Positions 1 to 4,992 of a stretch of DNA of 5,396 bases are shown one piece after another. The position numbers were made by a program, and so were the translations under genes. The stretch spans positions 1 to 5,396 of the forward strand of contig CADBNY010000048.1 of the NCBI GenBank assembly GCA_902796215.1, written 5' to 3'. The stretch is from an uncultured Erysipelotrichaceae bacterium (GTDB taxonomy: Bacteria; Bacillota_I; Bacilli_A; RF39; UBA660). Below the pieces are notes generated by a model. The model ran no database searches. It saw only the letters and a program-made list of their open reading frames with translations, and was not told where the DNA came from. Position 1 is the first letter of the stretch; each line of letters starts with the position of its first letter.

Positions 1-12
1 TAAACCGATTAT

Positions 13-67
13 GTAGTAATGGGTCTATTTGATGTGTTTTAATAGATTTTTATAGAACCAATACTAC
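13..67 (+). promoter_or_regulatory. Possible antiterminator hairpin upstream of the small ORF and ligase 1
   Basis: Bases 13-28 can pair with 52-67 in a long imperfect hairpin: GTAGTA with TACTAC, TGG with CCA and TCTAT with ATAGA, with only two mismatches (A19/A61 and G23/A57). Its 3' arm includes most of the 5' arm of the terminator at 54-83, so the two structures exclude each other, as in an attenuator. A smaller hairpin, TCTATT (24-29) with AATAGA (41-46), is another alternative. Any sensory domain would lie before the window. I do not see a T-box motif with the proper 7-nt bulge. The pairing is seen directly; the regulatory role is inferred. Confidence 0.4.
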
Positions 68-87
68 TTAAGGTATTGGTTCTTTTT
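54..87 (+). terminator. Intrinsic terminator at the head of the window
   Basis: This is a perfect 11-bp stem, AGAACCAATAC (54-64) with GTATTGGTTCT (73-83), an 8-nt loop and a U tract to 87. It either ends the gene upstream of the window or is the OFF hairpin of an attenuator controlling the small ORF and the first ligase, because a competing hairpin uses its 5' arm. Bases 1-53 contain stop codons in all three forward frames (1-3, 14-16, 30-32), so no more than the last few codons of an upstream gene can be present. Confidence 0.85.
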
Positions 88-105
88 ATATTATAGAGGT
101 GAATT

Positions 106-261
106 ATGGAATATTTTATATACAATTTTAATTTATTATTATTTTTAATTAGAAAATATATGAATGATAGGTATATATTATGCATATTTTTTGTGTTTGT
201 AGTTGCCTATCAAATGTTGATAGGTTTTTATTTTTTTAGAGAGAAGGGATATTATGAATGA
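106..261 (+). CDS. Small hydrophobic membrane protein (51 aa), unknown function
   Basis: I do not recognise this small protein. It begins at ATG 106 behind GAGGTG (96-101) at good spacing, stays open for 51 codons in DNA where AT-rich stops are frequent, and ends at TGA 259-261, overlapping the start of the first ligase by 8 nt. That overlap suggests translational coupling. The product has a hydrophobic N-terminal stretch (about residues 4-15), a basic segment (RKYMNDR, about 16-22), one clear membrane helix (about 23-43) and a charged tail (REKGYYE). A small membrane protein just before an AMP-forming ligase recalls DltX-DltA layout, but the sequence lacks the DltX C-terminal signature and the ligase is not DltA-like. 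A terminator-like hairpin lies within the coding region (206-237), so the ORF could instead be a leader peptide or fortuitous. Confidence 0.55.
   Translation: MEYFIYNFNLLLFLIRKYMNDRYILCIFFVFVVAYQMLIGFYFFREKGYYE
165..212 (+). promoter_or_regulatory. Candidate antiterminator pairing competing with the 206-237 hairpin
   Basis: TGATAGGTA (165-173) can pair with TGCCTATCA (204-212) in 9 bp including one G-U pair. This uses the same CCTATCA element that forms the 5' arm of the terminator-like hairpin at 206-224. TGATAGG occurs twice (165-171 and 218-224), giving two rival partners for one strand, the usual geometry of an attenuator. The elements lie inside the small ORF, so ribosome movement could choose between the structures. 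The pairing is observed; the function is inferred. Confidence 0.35.
206..237 (+). terminator. Terminator-like hairpin just before the ligase 1 ribosome binding site
   Basis: CCTATCAA (206-213) and TTGATAGG (217-224) form a perfect 8-bp stem with a 3-nt loop, followed by 13 bases that are all T except one A. This is a good intrinsic terminator shape. It ends four bases before the GAGAAGGGA ribosome binding site (241-249) of the first ligase, so it could attenuate that gene. It also lies in the membrane-helix codons of the small ORF, where T-richness is expected from phenylalanine codons; translating ribosomes would mask it. Confidence 0.55.
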
Positions 262-1861
262 GATAAATAAAAGTATTACAATTTATCAGTTAATGGAAAA
301 GTTTGTTAATCAGTTTCCTAATCGAAAGATGATTAAATTTATAGAATTTGAAAAAGAATATAGTTATAAAGAATTTAATGATATGGTCATAAAAGCTTAT
401 AATGCTTTGATTGCTATGGGAGTTTGTAGGGGTCATCATGTTGGTTTATGGATGGATAATATTGAGGAATGGTATATTTTGTTTTTTGCAATTAACAAGT
501 TAGGAGGAATTGTTGTTCCAATTAATACATCTTTTAAAAGTAATGAAATGGACAAGATAATAAAAAAATTTGATATCGACTATTTGTTTATGACTGAAGG
601 ATATGATAGAAAATATCCAGAGCATATTGAAAAAATTATTCCTAATATGAAGGTTCCTAGTGCTCAGTATTCTAGACTTAAATGTATAATCACAATTGGT
701 TTTTGTTGTGATAATTGCATTTCTTATGACGATTTTATGAAAATTTGTAGGAATAATTATGAAGAAAGTACTGTTGAGAATGATAGTAATGATGATGTTT
801 GTGTTATTCTTCCAACATCTGGAACTACAGGAATGCCTAAAGGTGTAGAGCTTACTAATTACCAGTTGATTCAAAATGGTTTTGATATTGGTGAAAGATA
901 TCAATTAACTCCTCATGATAAAATGTTGATTCAAGTCCCAATGTTCCATTGCTTTGGAATTACTTTGTCAATGCTTTCTTCACTAACTCATGGTACTTCA
1001 ATGTATATAGTTCGTCATTTTAATCCTAAAGTAGCATTAGGGGCTATAGAAGGGGAAAAACTTACTTGTATGAATGGGGTTCCAACAATGTATTCAGCCA
1101 TTATTAATCATCCAGAATTTAATTGTTATGATATTAGTAGTTTGAAGAAAGGAATTATGGCTGGTAGTAATTGTTATCCAGAATTTATGGAAGAAGTTTC
1201 TAAATTGTTTGAAATGACGGTAATTAGTGTTTATGGGCTTTCTGAAGCCTCTCCTGGTTGCACTATGTCCTCTGTTTCTGATGGTAAAAAAATAAGATAT
1301 GAAACAGTAGGAAGAAACCTACCTGAAGTAGAATGTAAAATTATAAATCCAAATACAGGAAAAGAGTGTGAAATAGGAGAACAAGGAGAGTTTGTTGTTC
1401 GGGGGTATAATGTTATGCAAGGGTATTATAATAATTCTTCGTTGACTGAAAGTATTATTGATCAAGAAGGGTATCTTCATACTGGAGATATTGCCAAAAA
1501 AAGAAGTGATGGCACGTATGAGATTACTGGTCGAATTAAAGATACGATTATTCGCGGAGGGGAAAATATTTATCCAAAAGAAGTATCAATGATTCTTAAT
1601 CAATGTCCTGGTGTAATTGATTCTTGTGTTTTTGGGGTAGAAGATTCTAAATTTGGGCAAGAGGTTATGGCTTGTATTATTATTAATGGTGAAATTACGA
1701 TTGAAGAAATTCGATGTTTTATGAAAAATTATGGTTGTGCTAGTTATAAAATACCAAGATATATAATGATAGTTGATGATTTTATAAAAAATGCAGCAGG
1801 TAAAATTCAACTTGGAAAAATGTCTAAGGTTTATTCTAAAAAAATAGGTGTTGACAAATAA
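254..1861 (+). CDS. AMP-forming acyl-CoA synthetase (fatty acid-CoA ligase family)
   Basis: This 535-aa protein is a full-length member of the ANL adenylate-forming superfamily. It should activate a carboxylic acid with ATP to an acyl-AMP and pass it to coenzyme A, in the cytoplasm. The P-loop TSGTTGMPKG is at residues 188-197, PMFHCFG at 229-235, VYGLSEASP at 326-334 and YLHTGD at 407-412. The hinge motif GRIKDTIIRGGENIYPKEV is at 426-444, and the C-terminal catalytic lysine is K517 in AAGKIQ. The overall pattern is closest to medium- and long-chain fatty acyl-CoA ligases (FadD/ACSF2-like); the acid cannot be read from sequence. The A10 region is slightly unusual, with IKNAAGK where PxTxxGK is typical. 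ATG 254 is preceded by AGAAGGGA at proper spacing and overlaps the stop of the small ORF. I see no promoter directly upstream, so transcription probably enters from before the window. Family confidence is high, substrate confidence low. Confidence 0.93.
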   Translation: MNEINKSITIYQLMEKFVNQFPNRKMIKFIEFEKEYSYKEFNDMVIKAYNALIAMGVCRGHHVGLWMDNIEEWYILFFAINKLGGIVVPINTSFKSNEMDKIIKKFDIDYLFMTEGYDRKYPEHIEKIIPNMKVPSAQYSRLKCIITIGFCCDNCISYDDFMKICRNNYEESTVENDSNDDVCVILPTSGTTGMPKGVELTNYQLIQNGFDIGERYQLTPHDKMLIQVPMFHCFGITLSMLSSLTHGTSMYIVRHFNPKVALGAIEGEKLTCMNGVPTMYSAIINHPEFNCYDISSLKKGIMAGSNCYPEFMEEVSKLFEMTVISVYGLSEASPGCTMSSVSDGKKIRYETVGRNLPEVECKIINPNTGKECEIGEQGEFVVRGYNVMQGYYNNSSLTESIIDQEGYLHTGDIAKKRSDGTYEITGRIKDTIIRGGENIYPKEVSMILNQCPGVIDSCVFGVEDSKFGQEVMACIIINGEITIEEIRCFMKNYGCASYKIPRYIMIVDDFIKNAAGKIQLGKMSKVYSKKIGVDK

Positions 1862-1880
1862 AAAAATACTGTGTTAGAAT
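1851..1880 (+). promoter_or_regulatory. Sigma-A promoter for the T-box transcript
   Basis: A consensus -35 TTGACA (1851-1856) is followed after 18 nt by TAGAAT (1875-1880), with the extended -10 dinucleotide TG at 1872-1873. The -35 box lies in the last codons of the first ligase. Transcription should start near 1887, about 16 nt before stem I of the T-box. The second ligase therefore has its own promoter. No terminator separates the two ligases other than those in the leader, so read-through from the first would meet the same riboswitch. Confidence 0.85.
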
Positions 1881-1902
1881 TCATTTAACAAGCAAAAACT
1901 AT

Positions 1903-2126
1903 AATAGAGACAGTAGTTTTATATATGAAAGTCAAAGTGAGCAGGAGATAGTGAAAACCTGTACTAGTAGTTATAATATGAATATCACTCTATTGTTGTA
2001 ATCCTGAACCAATAGTAAGGATTAACGTATTTCCTACGTTATCAGGGACACAATTGTTGGATTGTTGTAAATAGTGGTAAAAAAGAAATTTAAGAGTCTT
2101 TCTATTTATAGAAGGATTCTTTTTTT
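1903..2126 (+). ncRNA. T-box riboswitch, predicted isoleucine (ATC) specifier
   Basis: This is a tRNA-sensing leader. The base of stem I is AATAGAG (1903-1909) with CTCTATT (1988-1994). Above it are AGTA (1912-1915) and GAA (1980-1982), which form the S-turn. The specifier loop reads T-ATC-A, with ATC at 1984-1986, an isoleucine codon. The distal arm is CAGG/CCTG (1942-1945, 1958-1961). A short helix follows, AATCC/GGATT (2000-2004, 2019-2023), with TGAACC in its loop. Stem III is AACGTA/TACGTT (2024-2029, 2035-2040). The antiterminator pairs AAATAG (2069-2074) with CTATTT (2102-2107) and AAAGA (2082-2086) with TCTTT (2097-2101), leaving a 7-nt bulge TGGTAAA (2075-2081). TGGT matches a tRNA ending ACCA, consistent with tRNA-Ile. 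Uncharged tRNA should favour the antiterminator and expression of the second ligase. The usual TGGNACC motif has become TGGTAAA, which is unusual. Confidence 0.88.
2092..2126 (+). terminator. T-box terminator
   Basis: Bases 2092-2104 pair with 2109-2121 in a 13-bp stem (two G-U pairs) with a 4-nt loop and a T tract to 2126. The 5' arm shares bases 2097-2104 with the T-box antiterminator, so only one of the two can form. This is the OFF state expected when tRNA-Ile is charged. Confidence 0.88.
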
Positions 2127-2128
2127 GA

Positions 2129-2164
2129 AAAAGACTTTTTTCTATTTATGGGAAGAAGTCTTTT
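2129..2164 (+). terminator. Second tandem terminator-like hairpin in the T-box leader
   Basis: Bases 2129-2142 pair with 2151-2164 in about 14 bp (two G-U pairs) around an 8-nt loop; the downstream tract is TTTTATTATT. It resembles the first terminator in its middle, both containing TTTCTATTTAT, which suggests duplication. It does not overlap the T-box antiterminator, so it would not be relieved directly. Its 5' arm (AAAAAGA, 2128-2134) can also pair with TCTTTTT (2118-2124) from the 3' arm of the first terminator, so the two hairpins may be linked. Confidence 0.6.
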
Positions 2165-2201
2165 ATTATTATGGCTTTTGCTTGATAAGGAGGATATTAA
2201 A

Positions 2202-3872
2202 ATGAATAAAGAAAAATTAATTGATTATGTTTCACAATATGATTTATTACTGGCAAATTATTTAAAAGAAAATTATGATAATTTTACACTTGCTAATTAT
2301 GTGGATTATCTTGCAGAAGTTGATGGTGATAAACAGGCTTTATGTCACGTTGATAAGAATGGAAAAAGAAGAGAGTTTACTTATAAGGATTTAAGTGAAT
2401 TATCGAATAAGATGGCAAATTATTTAAGAAAAAAAGGTGTTCAAAAAGGAGATATAGTAGCACTAGTGCTTCGAAATAATTATGAATTTTATATTGCTTC
2501 TTTAGCTTTACAAAAATTGGGAGCTATTACTTTAACTCTTCAATATGCAAATAAAAAAGATCAATATAATAAGATTTTTAAAAGATGTAATCCTAAATGT
2601 GTAATTGCGGATGATTATGAAATTGTCCAAGATGAAAATCAAAGTGCTTTTGTTCTTGATGAATTAAATAAGTCTTGTTTTAGTGATATGGTTAAGCTTT
2701 GTACTTATCCAAAAAGTGAATATTCAAAAGAGTGGGAGAGTTTAGATTGTTTTTTAAATGAAAATGATGAATTTGTGAATGAAGATGTTCATATTGGTGA
2801 TTTGGGATATTTATTTTCAACATCTGGTACAACTGGAGAATCAAAGCTTGTTATGCATAACTATGGTTTTGCTTTATCTCATTTTTCTACTAGCCTTTGG
2901 TATGGAGTAGAAAAAGAAAAAAAACATTATACGATTGCGGATAGTGGTTGGGGAATGGCGGCTTGGAATATGTGCGCCGTATTATTACGGCAAGGAATTG
3001 TTTATATGAATGATTTTGATCGTTTTAATCCAGGGTATCTTCTTGATTGCATGTGTTTGGAAGAAATTAACTCTTTATGTGCTCCACGATCTATTTTAGT
3101 TCCTTTATTGAATTATCTAGAATCATCAAAAGACTTATTAATTCCTCGATTAAAATCTATTTCTAGTGCTGGAGAAGCAGTTGATGATGATATTAAAAGA
3201 AGATGTAGAAAGAAATTAGGAATTACTCCTAAAGAGGGATATGGTATGACAGAAATTGTTTTACCTATCTTTGAAGATGAAACTGGAAAAAAACAATATT
3301 CTCCATTATATGAATCTATTGATCTTGAGAAAGTAAAAGGTCTTGAAGGACGTGAAATCGTTATTACGACGAAGGGGAAAATAGGCCTTTTTATGGGTTA
3401 TTTAAAAGAATTGCAGCAACAGAATGAGAAGTGTATTTTATATCATCGACCACCTGAAGAGCTAGGAAAAGTTATCTGGCATACTGGAGATGCTGGACAT
3501 ATTGCTGAAGATGGAGAAATTTGTTGTGATGGACGAATTGGAAATACTGTTAAAGTAAATGATTGTTTGGTTAATATGTTGGATGTAGAAAAAACTATAA
3601 AGTCTCATCCTGGAGTGAGTGATTGTTGTGTTGAAAGCGAAAAAGATTATATTAGTGGAAATATATTAAAAGTAACAATTGAGGTAAAACCAGGATATAA
3701 ATTAACTACTAAAGATATTCAATTATTTGTTAAAGGAGAACTTCAAGATTATTGTCGACCAAAAAAAGTCATTTTTGATGAACTTCCAAGGACAAATAAT
3801 GGAAAGGTTAAGAGAAAAGTTTTAGTACCCCCAAAAGATATGAGAAATGCTTCTATGATTTTATCGGCGTAG
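2202..3872 (+). CDS. AMP-forming acyl-CoA synthetase, acetate/medium-chain type, under Ile T-box
   Basis: This is a 556-aa ANL-superfamily ligase that should activate a short or medium carboxylic acid to its CoA thioester. FSTSGTTGESKLVMH (205-219) is the P-loop region. ADSGWGMAAWN (246-256), SSAGEAV (321-327), EGYGMTE (345-351), GLFMGY (395-400) and WHTGD (426-430) fit the acetyl-CoA/medium-chain (ACSM-like) branch, unlike the first ligase. The C-terminal lysine is present (K535 in NNGKVKR). The hinge motif is odd: where the family has GRxDDxIKxxGxR, this protein has GRIGNTVKVNDCLV (444-457), losing both aspartates and the glycine. The linker at about 365-395 also looks shortened. The ATG at 2202 follows AAGGAGGA (2187-2194) with 7-nt spacing. 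An in-frame ATG at 2148 would start inside the second leader hairpin without a ribosome binding site, so I reject it. The isoleucine T-box suggests a branched-chain acid such as 2-methylbutyrate as substrate; this is inference. Confidence 0.9.
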   Translation: MNKEKLIDYVSQYDLLLANYLKENYDNFTLANYVDYLAEVDGDKQALCHVDKNGKRREFTYKDLSELSNKMANYLRKKGVQKGDIVALVLRNNYEFYIASLALQKLGAITLTLQYANKKDQYNKIFKRCNPKCVIADDYEIVQDENQSAFVLDELNKSCFSDMVKLCTYPKSEYSKEWESLDCFLNENDEFVNEDVHIGDLGYLFSTSGTTGESKLVMHNYGFALSHFSTSLWYGVEKEKKHYTIADSGWGMAAWNMCAVLLRQGIVYMNDFDRFNPGYLLDCMCLEEINSLCAPRSILVPLLNYLESSKDLLIPRLKSISSAGEAVDDDIKRRCRKKLGITPKEGYGMTEIVLPIFEDETGKKQYSPLYESIDLEKVKGLEGREIVITTKGKIGLFMGYLKELQQQNEKCILYHRPPEELGKVIWHTGDAGHIAEDGEICCDGRIGNTVKVNDCLVNMLDVEKTIKSHPGVSDCCVESEKDYISGNILKVTIEVKPGYKLTTKDIQLFVKGELQDYCRPKKVIFDELPRTNNGKVKRKVLVPPKDMRNASMILSA

Positions 3873-3878
3873 TTTTAT

Positions 3879-3906
3879 AAAAATTGGAAATATTCCAATT
3901 TTTTTT
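3879..3906 (+). terminator. Intrinsic terminator after ligase 2
   Basis: Perfect stem AAAATTGGAA (3880-3889) with TTCCAATTTT (3893-3902), extendable by one A-T pair, a 3-nt loop and a T run through 3906. It lies seven bases after the ligase stop and closes the T-box-controlled unit. Confidence 0.9.
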
Positions 3907-3932
3907 GTAATTTTTTTTATTTTTGATACAAT
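3905..3932 (+). promoter_or_regulatory. Promoter of the membrane protein/ABC operon
   Basis: TACAAT (3927-3932) is preceded by TGA, giving an extended -10, and TTGTAA (3905-3910) lies 16 nt upstream as a -35-like box. The -35 overlaps the T tract of the preceding terminator. The predicted start near 3939 would leave almost no 5' leader before the AGGAG at 3938-3942, so the true start may be a few bases earlier or another promoter may be used. Confidence 0.6.
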
Positions 3933-3951
3933 ATAGTAGGAGATGAGTAAA

Positions 3952-4100
3952 TTGAAAAATAAGAAAAATATTATCATTGTGATACTTATTTTTGTGGCCT
4001 TTTTTTTGGGGGATCATTTAATATTTTAGGTTATTATTATGAAGGGTATATGATCCCTTATGATATTATTTTAGATAATATTAATAATTGGAGGAGATAA
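3952..4100 (+). pseudogene. Small membrane protein gene with a -1 frameshift at a T8/G5 tract
   Basis: I do not recognise this gene. A TTG at 3952 lies 9 nt after AGGAG (3938-3942) and opens a frame with a lysine-rich start (MKNKKN) and a membrane helix (IIIVILIFVAFFL). That frame stops at TAG 4027-4029 after 25 aa. If the ribosome slips back one base at T TTT TTG (4002-4008), reading continues as GGSFNILGYYYEGYMIPY and beyond to TAA 4098-4100, ending in NINNWRR. The result is a 49-aa protein with a basic N-terminus, one membrane helix and a tyrosine-rich external tail. The stop sits in the ribosome binding site of the next gene, as expected for a real operon gene. The cause may be a one-base deletion in the T8/G5 run, a sequencing error, phase variation or programmed frameshifting. 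ATG 3943 is in frame but directly abuts the AGGAG, so it is less likely as start. Confidence 0.55.
4008..4059 (+). repeat. Inverted repeat directly after the slippery tract
   Basis: GGGATCAT (4010-4017) is perfectly complementary to ATGATCCC (4050-4057), and two G-U pairs extend the stem to 4008/4059. The CCCTT of the 3' arm (4055-4059) could instead pair with AAGGG (4042-4046). Such a stem next to a T TTT TTG heptamer could stimulate frameshifting, although the usual 5-9 nt spacer is missing. The pairing is observed; the role is unproven. Confidence 0.4.
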
Positions 4101-4102
4101 GT

Positions 4103-4963
4103 ATGAAAAAACTTTTTGGAGAGATTGATTTAACTTGGAAAAAGATTATTTTGTTTGCAATAGTTGCTGGAGTATATACTGCTTTAATGGCACTTATTCC
4201 TATTACAAAGGATACTTCATTTCGAGATATTTCTATTCAATTTGAATGGTGGATTTTATTTGGAATTTTGATTATTTGTAATAGTAAATCGCCACTTGAC
4301 AGTAGTTTAAAGTGTTTTGTTTTCTTTTTGATTAGTCAACCGTTGGTATATCTTTTACAAGTTCCTTTTTCTTATATGGGATGGAAGCTATTTGGATATT
4401 ATCGATATTGGTTTATTTGGACTTTATTAACAATACCAATGGGGTTTATTGGTTACTATATCAAGAAGAAAAATGTTATTAGCTTGATTATCTTATTGCC
4501 AATACTTTTTCTATTAGTATTTTTAGGATTAGGATATTTTACTTCTGTAATAGAAAATTTTCCACATCACTTATTATCTTGTATTTTTTGTTTTGCAACT
4601 ATTATTATGGTTGTTATAAATATATTTGATGATTTAAAAATGAAGATATCTGCTTTTATTGTTATTGTTTTATTCTTAGTAGTTTATTTATTTTTTAAAG
4701 GGGGAATTTATTCTCAATACGAAAATATTTTGGGGTTAAATAAATATGATTTTAATGGGAACATAATGATTACTGAATTTTCTGGAACAAAGGGAGGAAA
4801 AGCTGAAATTGTGTCTTCTACAGATCCATATAGTATAAAAGTAGGAGTTAGACGTGGAAGTAAAAATAAATTTACTATCACTGATGAATCTAATCGGGAA
4901 TATTATTTTGAATGCTATTATGATGAAACTGAAAAGACTATTGTTTTAAAAAGAGTACAGTAA
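4103..4963 (+). CDS. Multi-spanning membrane protein of unknown function (286 aa)
   Basis: I cannot name this protein. It has about seven hydrophobic helices, near residues 14-33, 48-60, 69-88, 103-120, 124-146, 155-174 and 181-199. A polar, beta-rich C-terminal region follows (about 200-286; FNGNIMITEFSGTKGG, YSIKVGVRRGSKNKFTI), which would lie outside the cell if the N-terminus is inside. There is no signal peptide and I see no catalytic motif. ATG 4103 follows GGAGGAG (4090-4096) at 6-nt spacing; an upstream in-frame TTG (4088) overlaps that site and is rejected. It is sandwiched between the small membrane protein, whose stop is three bases upstream, and an ABC ATPase 29 bases downstream. 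It may therefore be an accessory or membrane component of that transporter, though it does not look like a standard ABC-2 permease. The gene is surely real; the function is open. Confidence 0.85.
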   Translation: MKKLFGEIDLTWKKIILFAIVAGVYTALMALIPITKDTSFRDISIQFEWWILFGILIICNSKSPLDSSLKCFVFFLISQPLVYLLQVPFSYMGWKLFGYYRYWFIWTLLTIPMGFIGYYIKKKNVISLIILLPILFLLVFLGLGYFTSVIENFPHHLLSCIFCFATIIMVVINIFDDLKMKISAFIVIVLFLVVYLFFKGGIYSQYENILGLNKYDFNGNIMITEFSGTKGGKAEIVSSTDPYSIKVGVRRGSKNKFTITDESNREYYFECYYDETEKTIVLKRVQ

Positions 4964-4992
4964 TTAAGAATTGTAGTAATTGAGGTGGTTAT

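Noticed and set aside
13..67. T-box antiterminator at the window start, using TGGG at 20-23 as the bulge
   Set aside because: No second helix can be placed after a 7-nt bulge, and the TGG pairs better with CCA as part of one long hairpin.
172..180. TATATT as a -10 box for a promoter directly before the first ligase
   Set aside because: No acceptable -35 lies 16-18 nt upstream; such hexamers are expected by chance in AT-rich DNA.
500..904. 134-codon open frame on the - strand
   Set aside because: It lies entirely within the first ligase, antisense to conserved motif codons, has low-complexity Asn/Ile/Thr-rich composition and no recognisable domain.
1586..1810. 74-codon open frame on the - strand
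   Set aside because: It is antisense to the conserved C-terminal domain of the first ligase and has a biased, shadow-like composition.
1983..1985. TAT (tyrosine) as T-box specifier
   Set aside because: Placing the basal helix at CTCTATT (1988-1994) and the S-turn at GAA (1980-1982) leaves T-ATC-A; the specifier is followed by a purine directly before the helix, which ATC satisfies and TAT does not.
2148..2201. 18-codon upstream extension of the second ligase starting at ATG 2148
   Set aside because: The start is in the loop of a terminator-like hairpin with no ribosome binding site, whereas ATG 2202 has AAGGAGGA at ideal spacing and fits the family's N-terminus.
4088..4102. TTG start giving a 291-aa form of the membrane protein
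   Set aside because: This TTG overlaps the GGAGGAG ribosome binding site that serves ATG 4103, so the later start is better supported.
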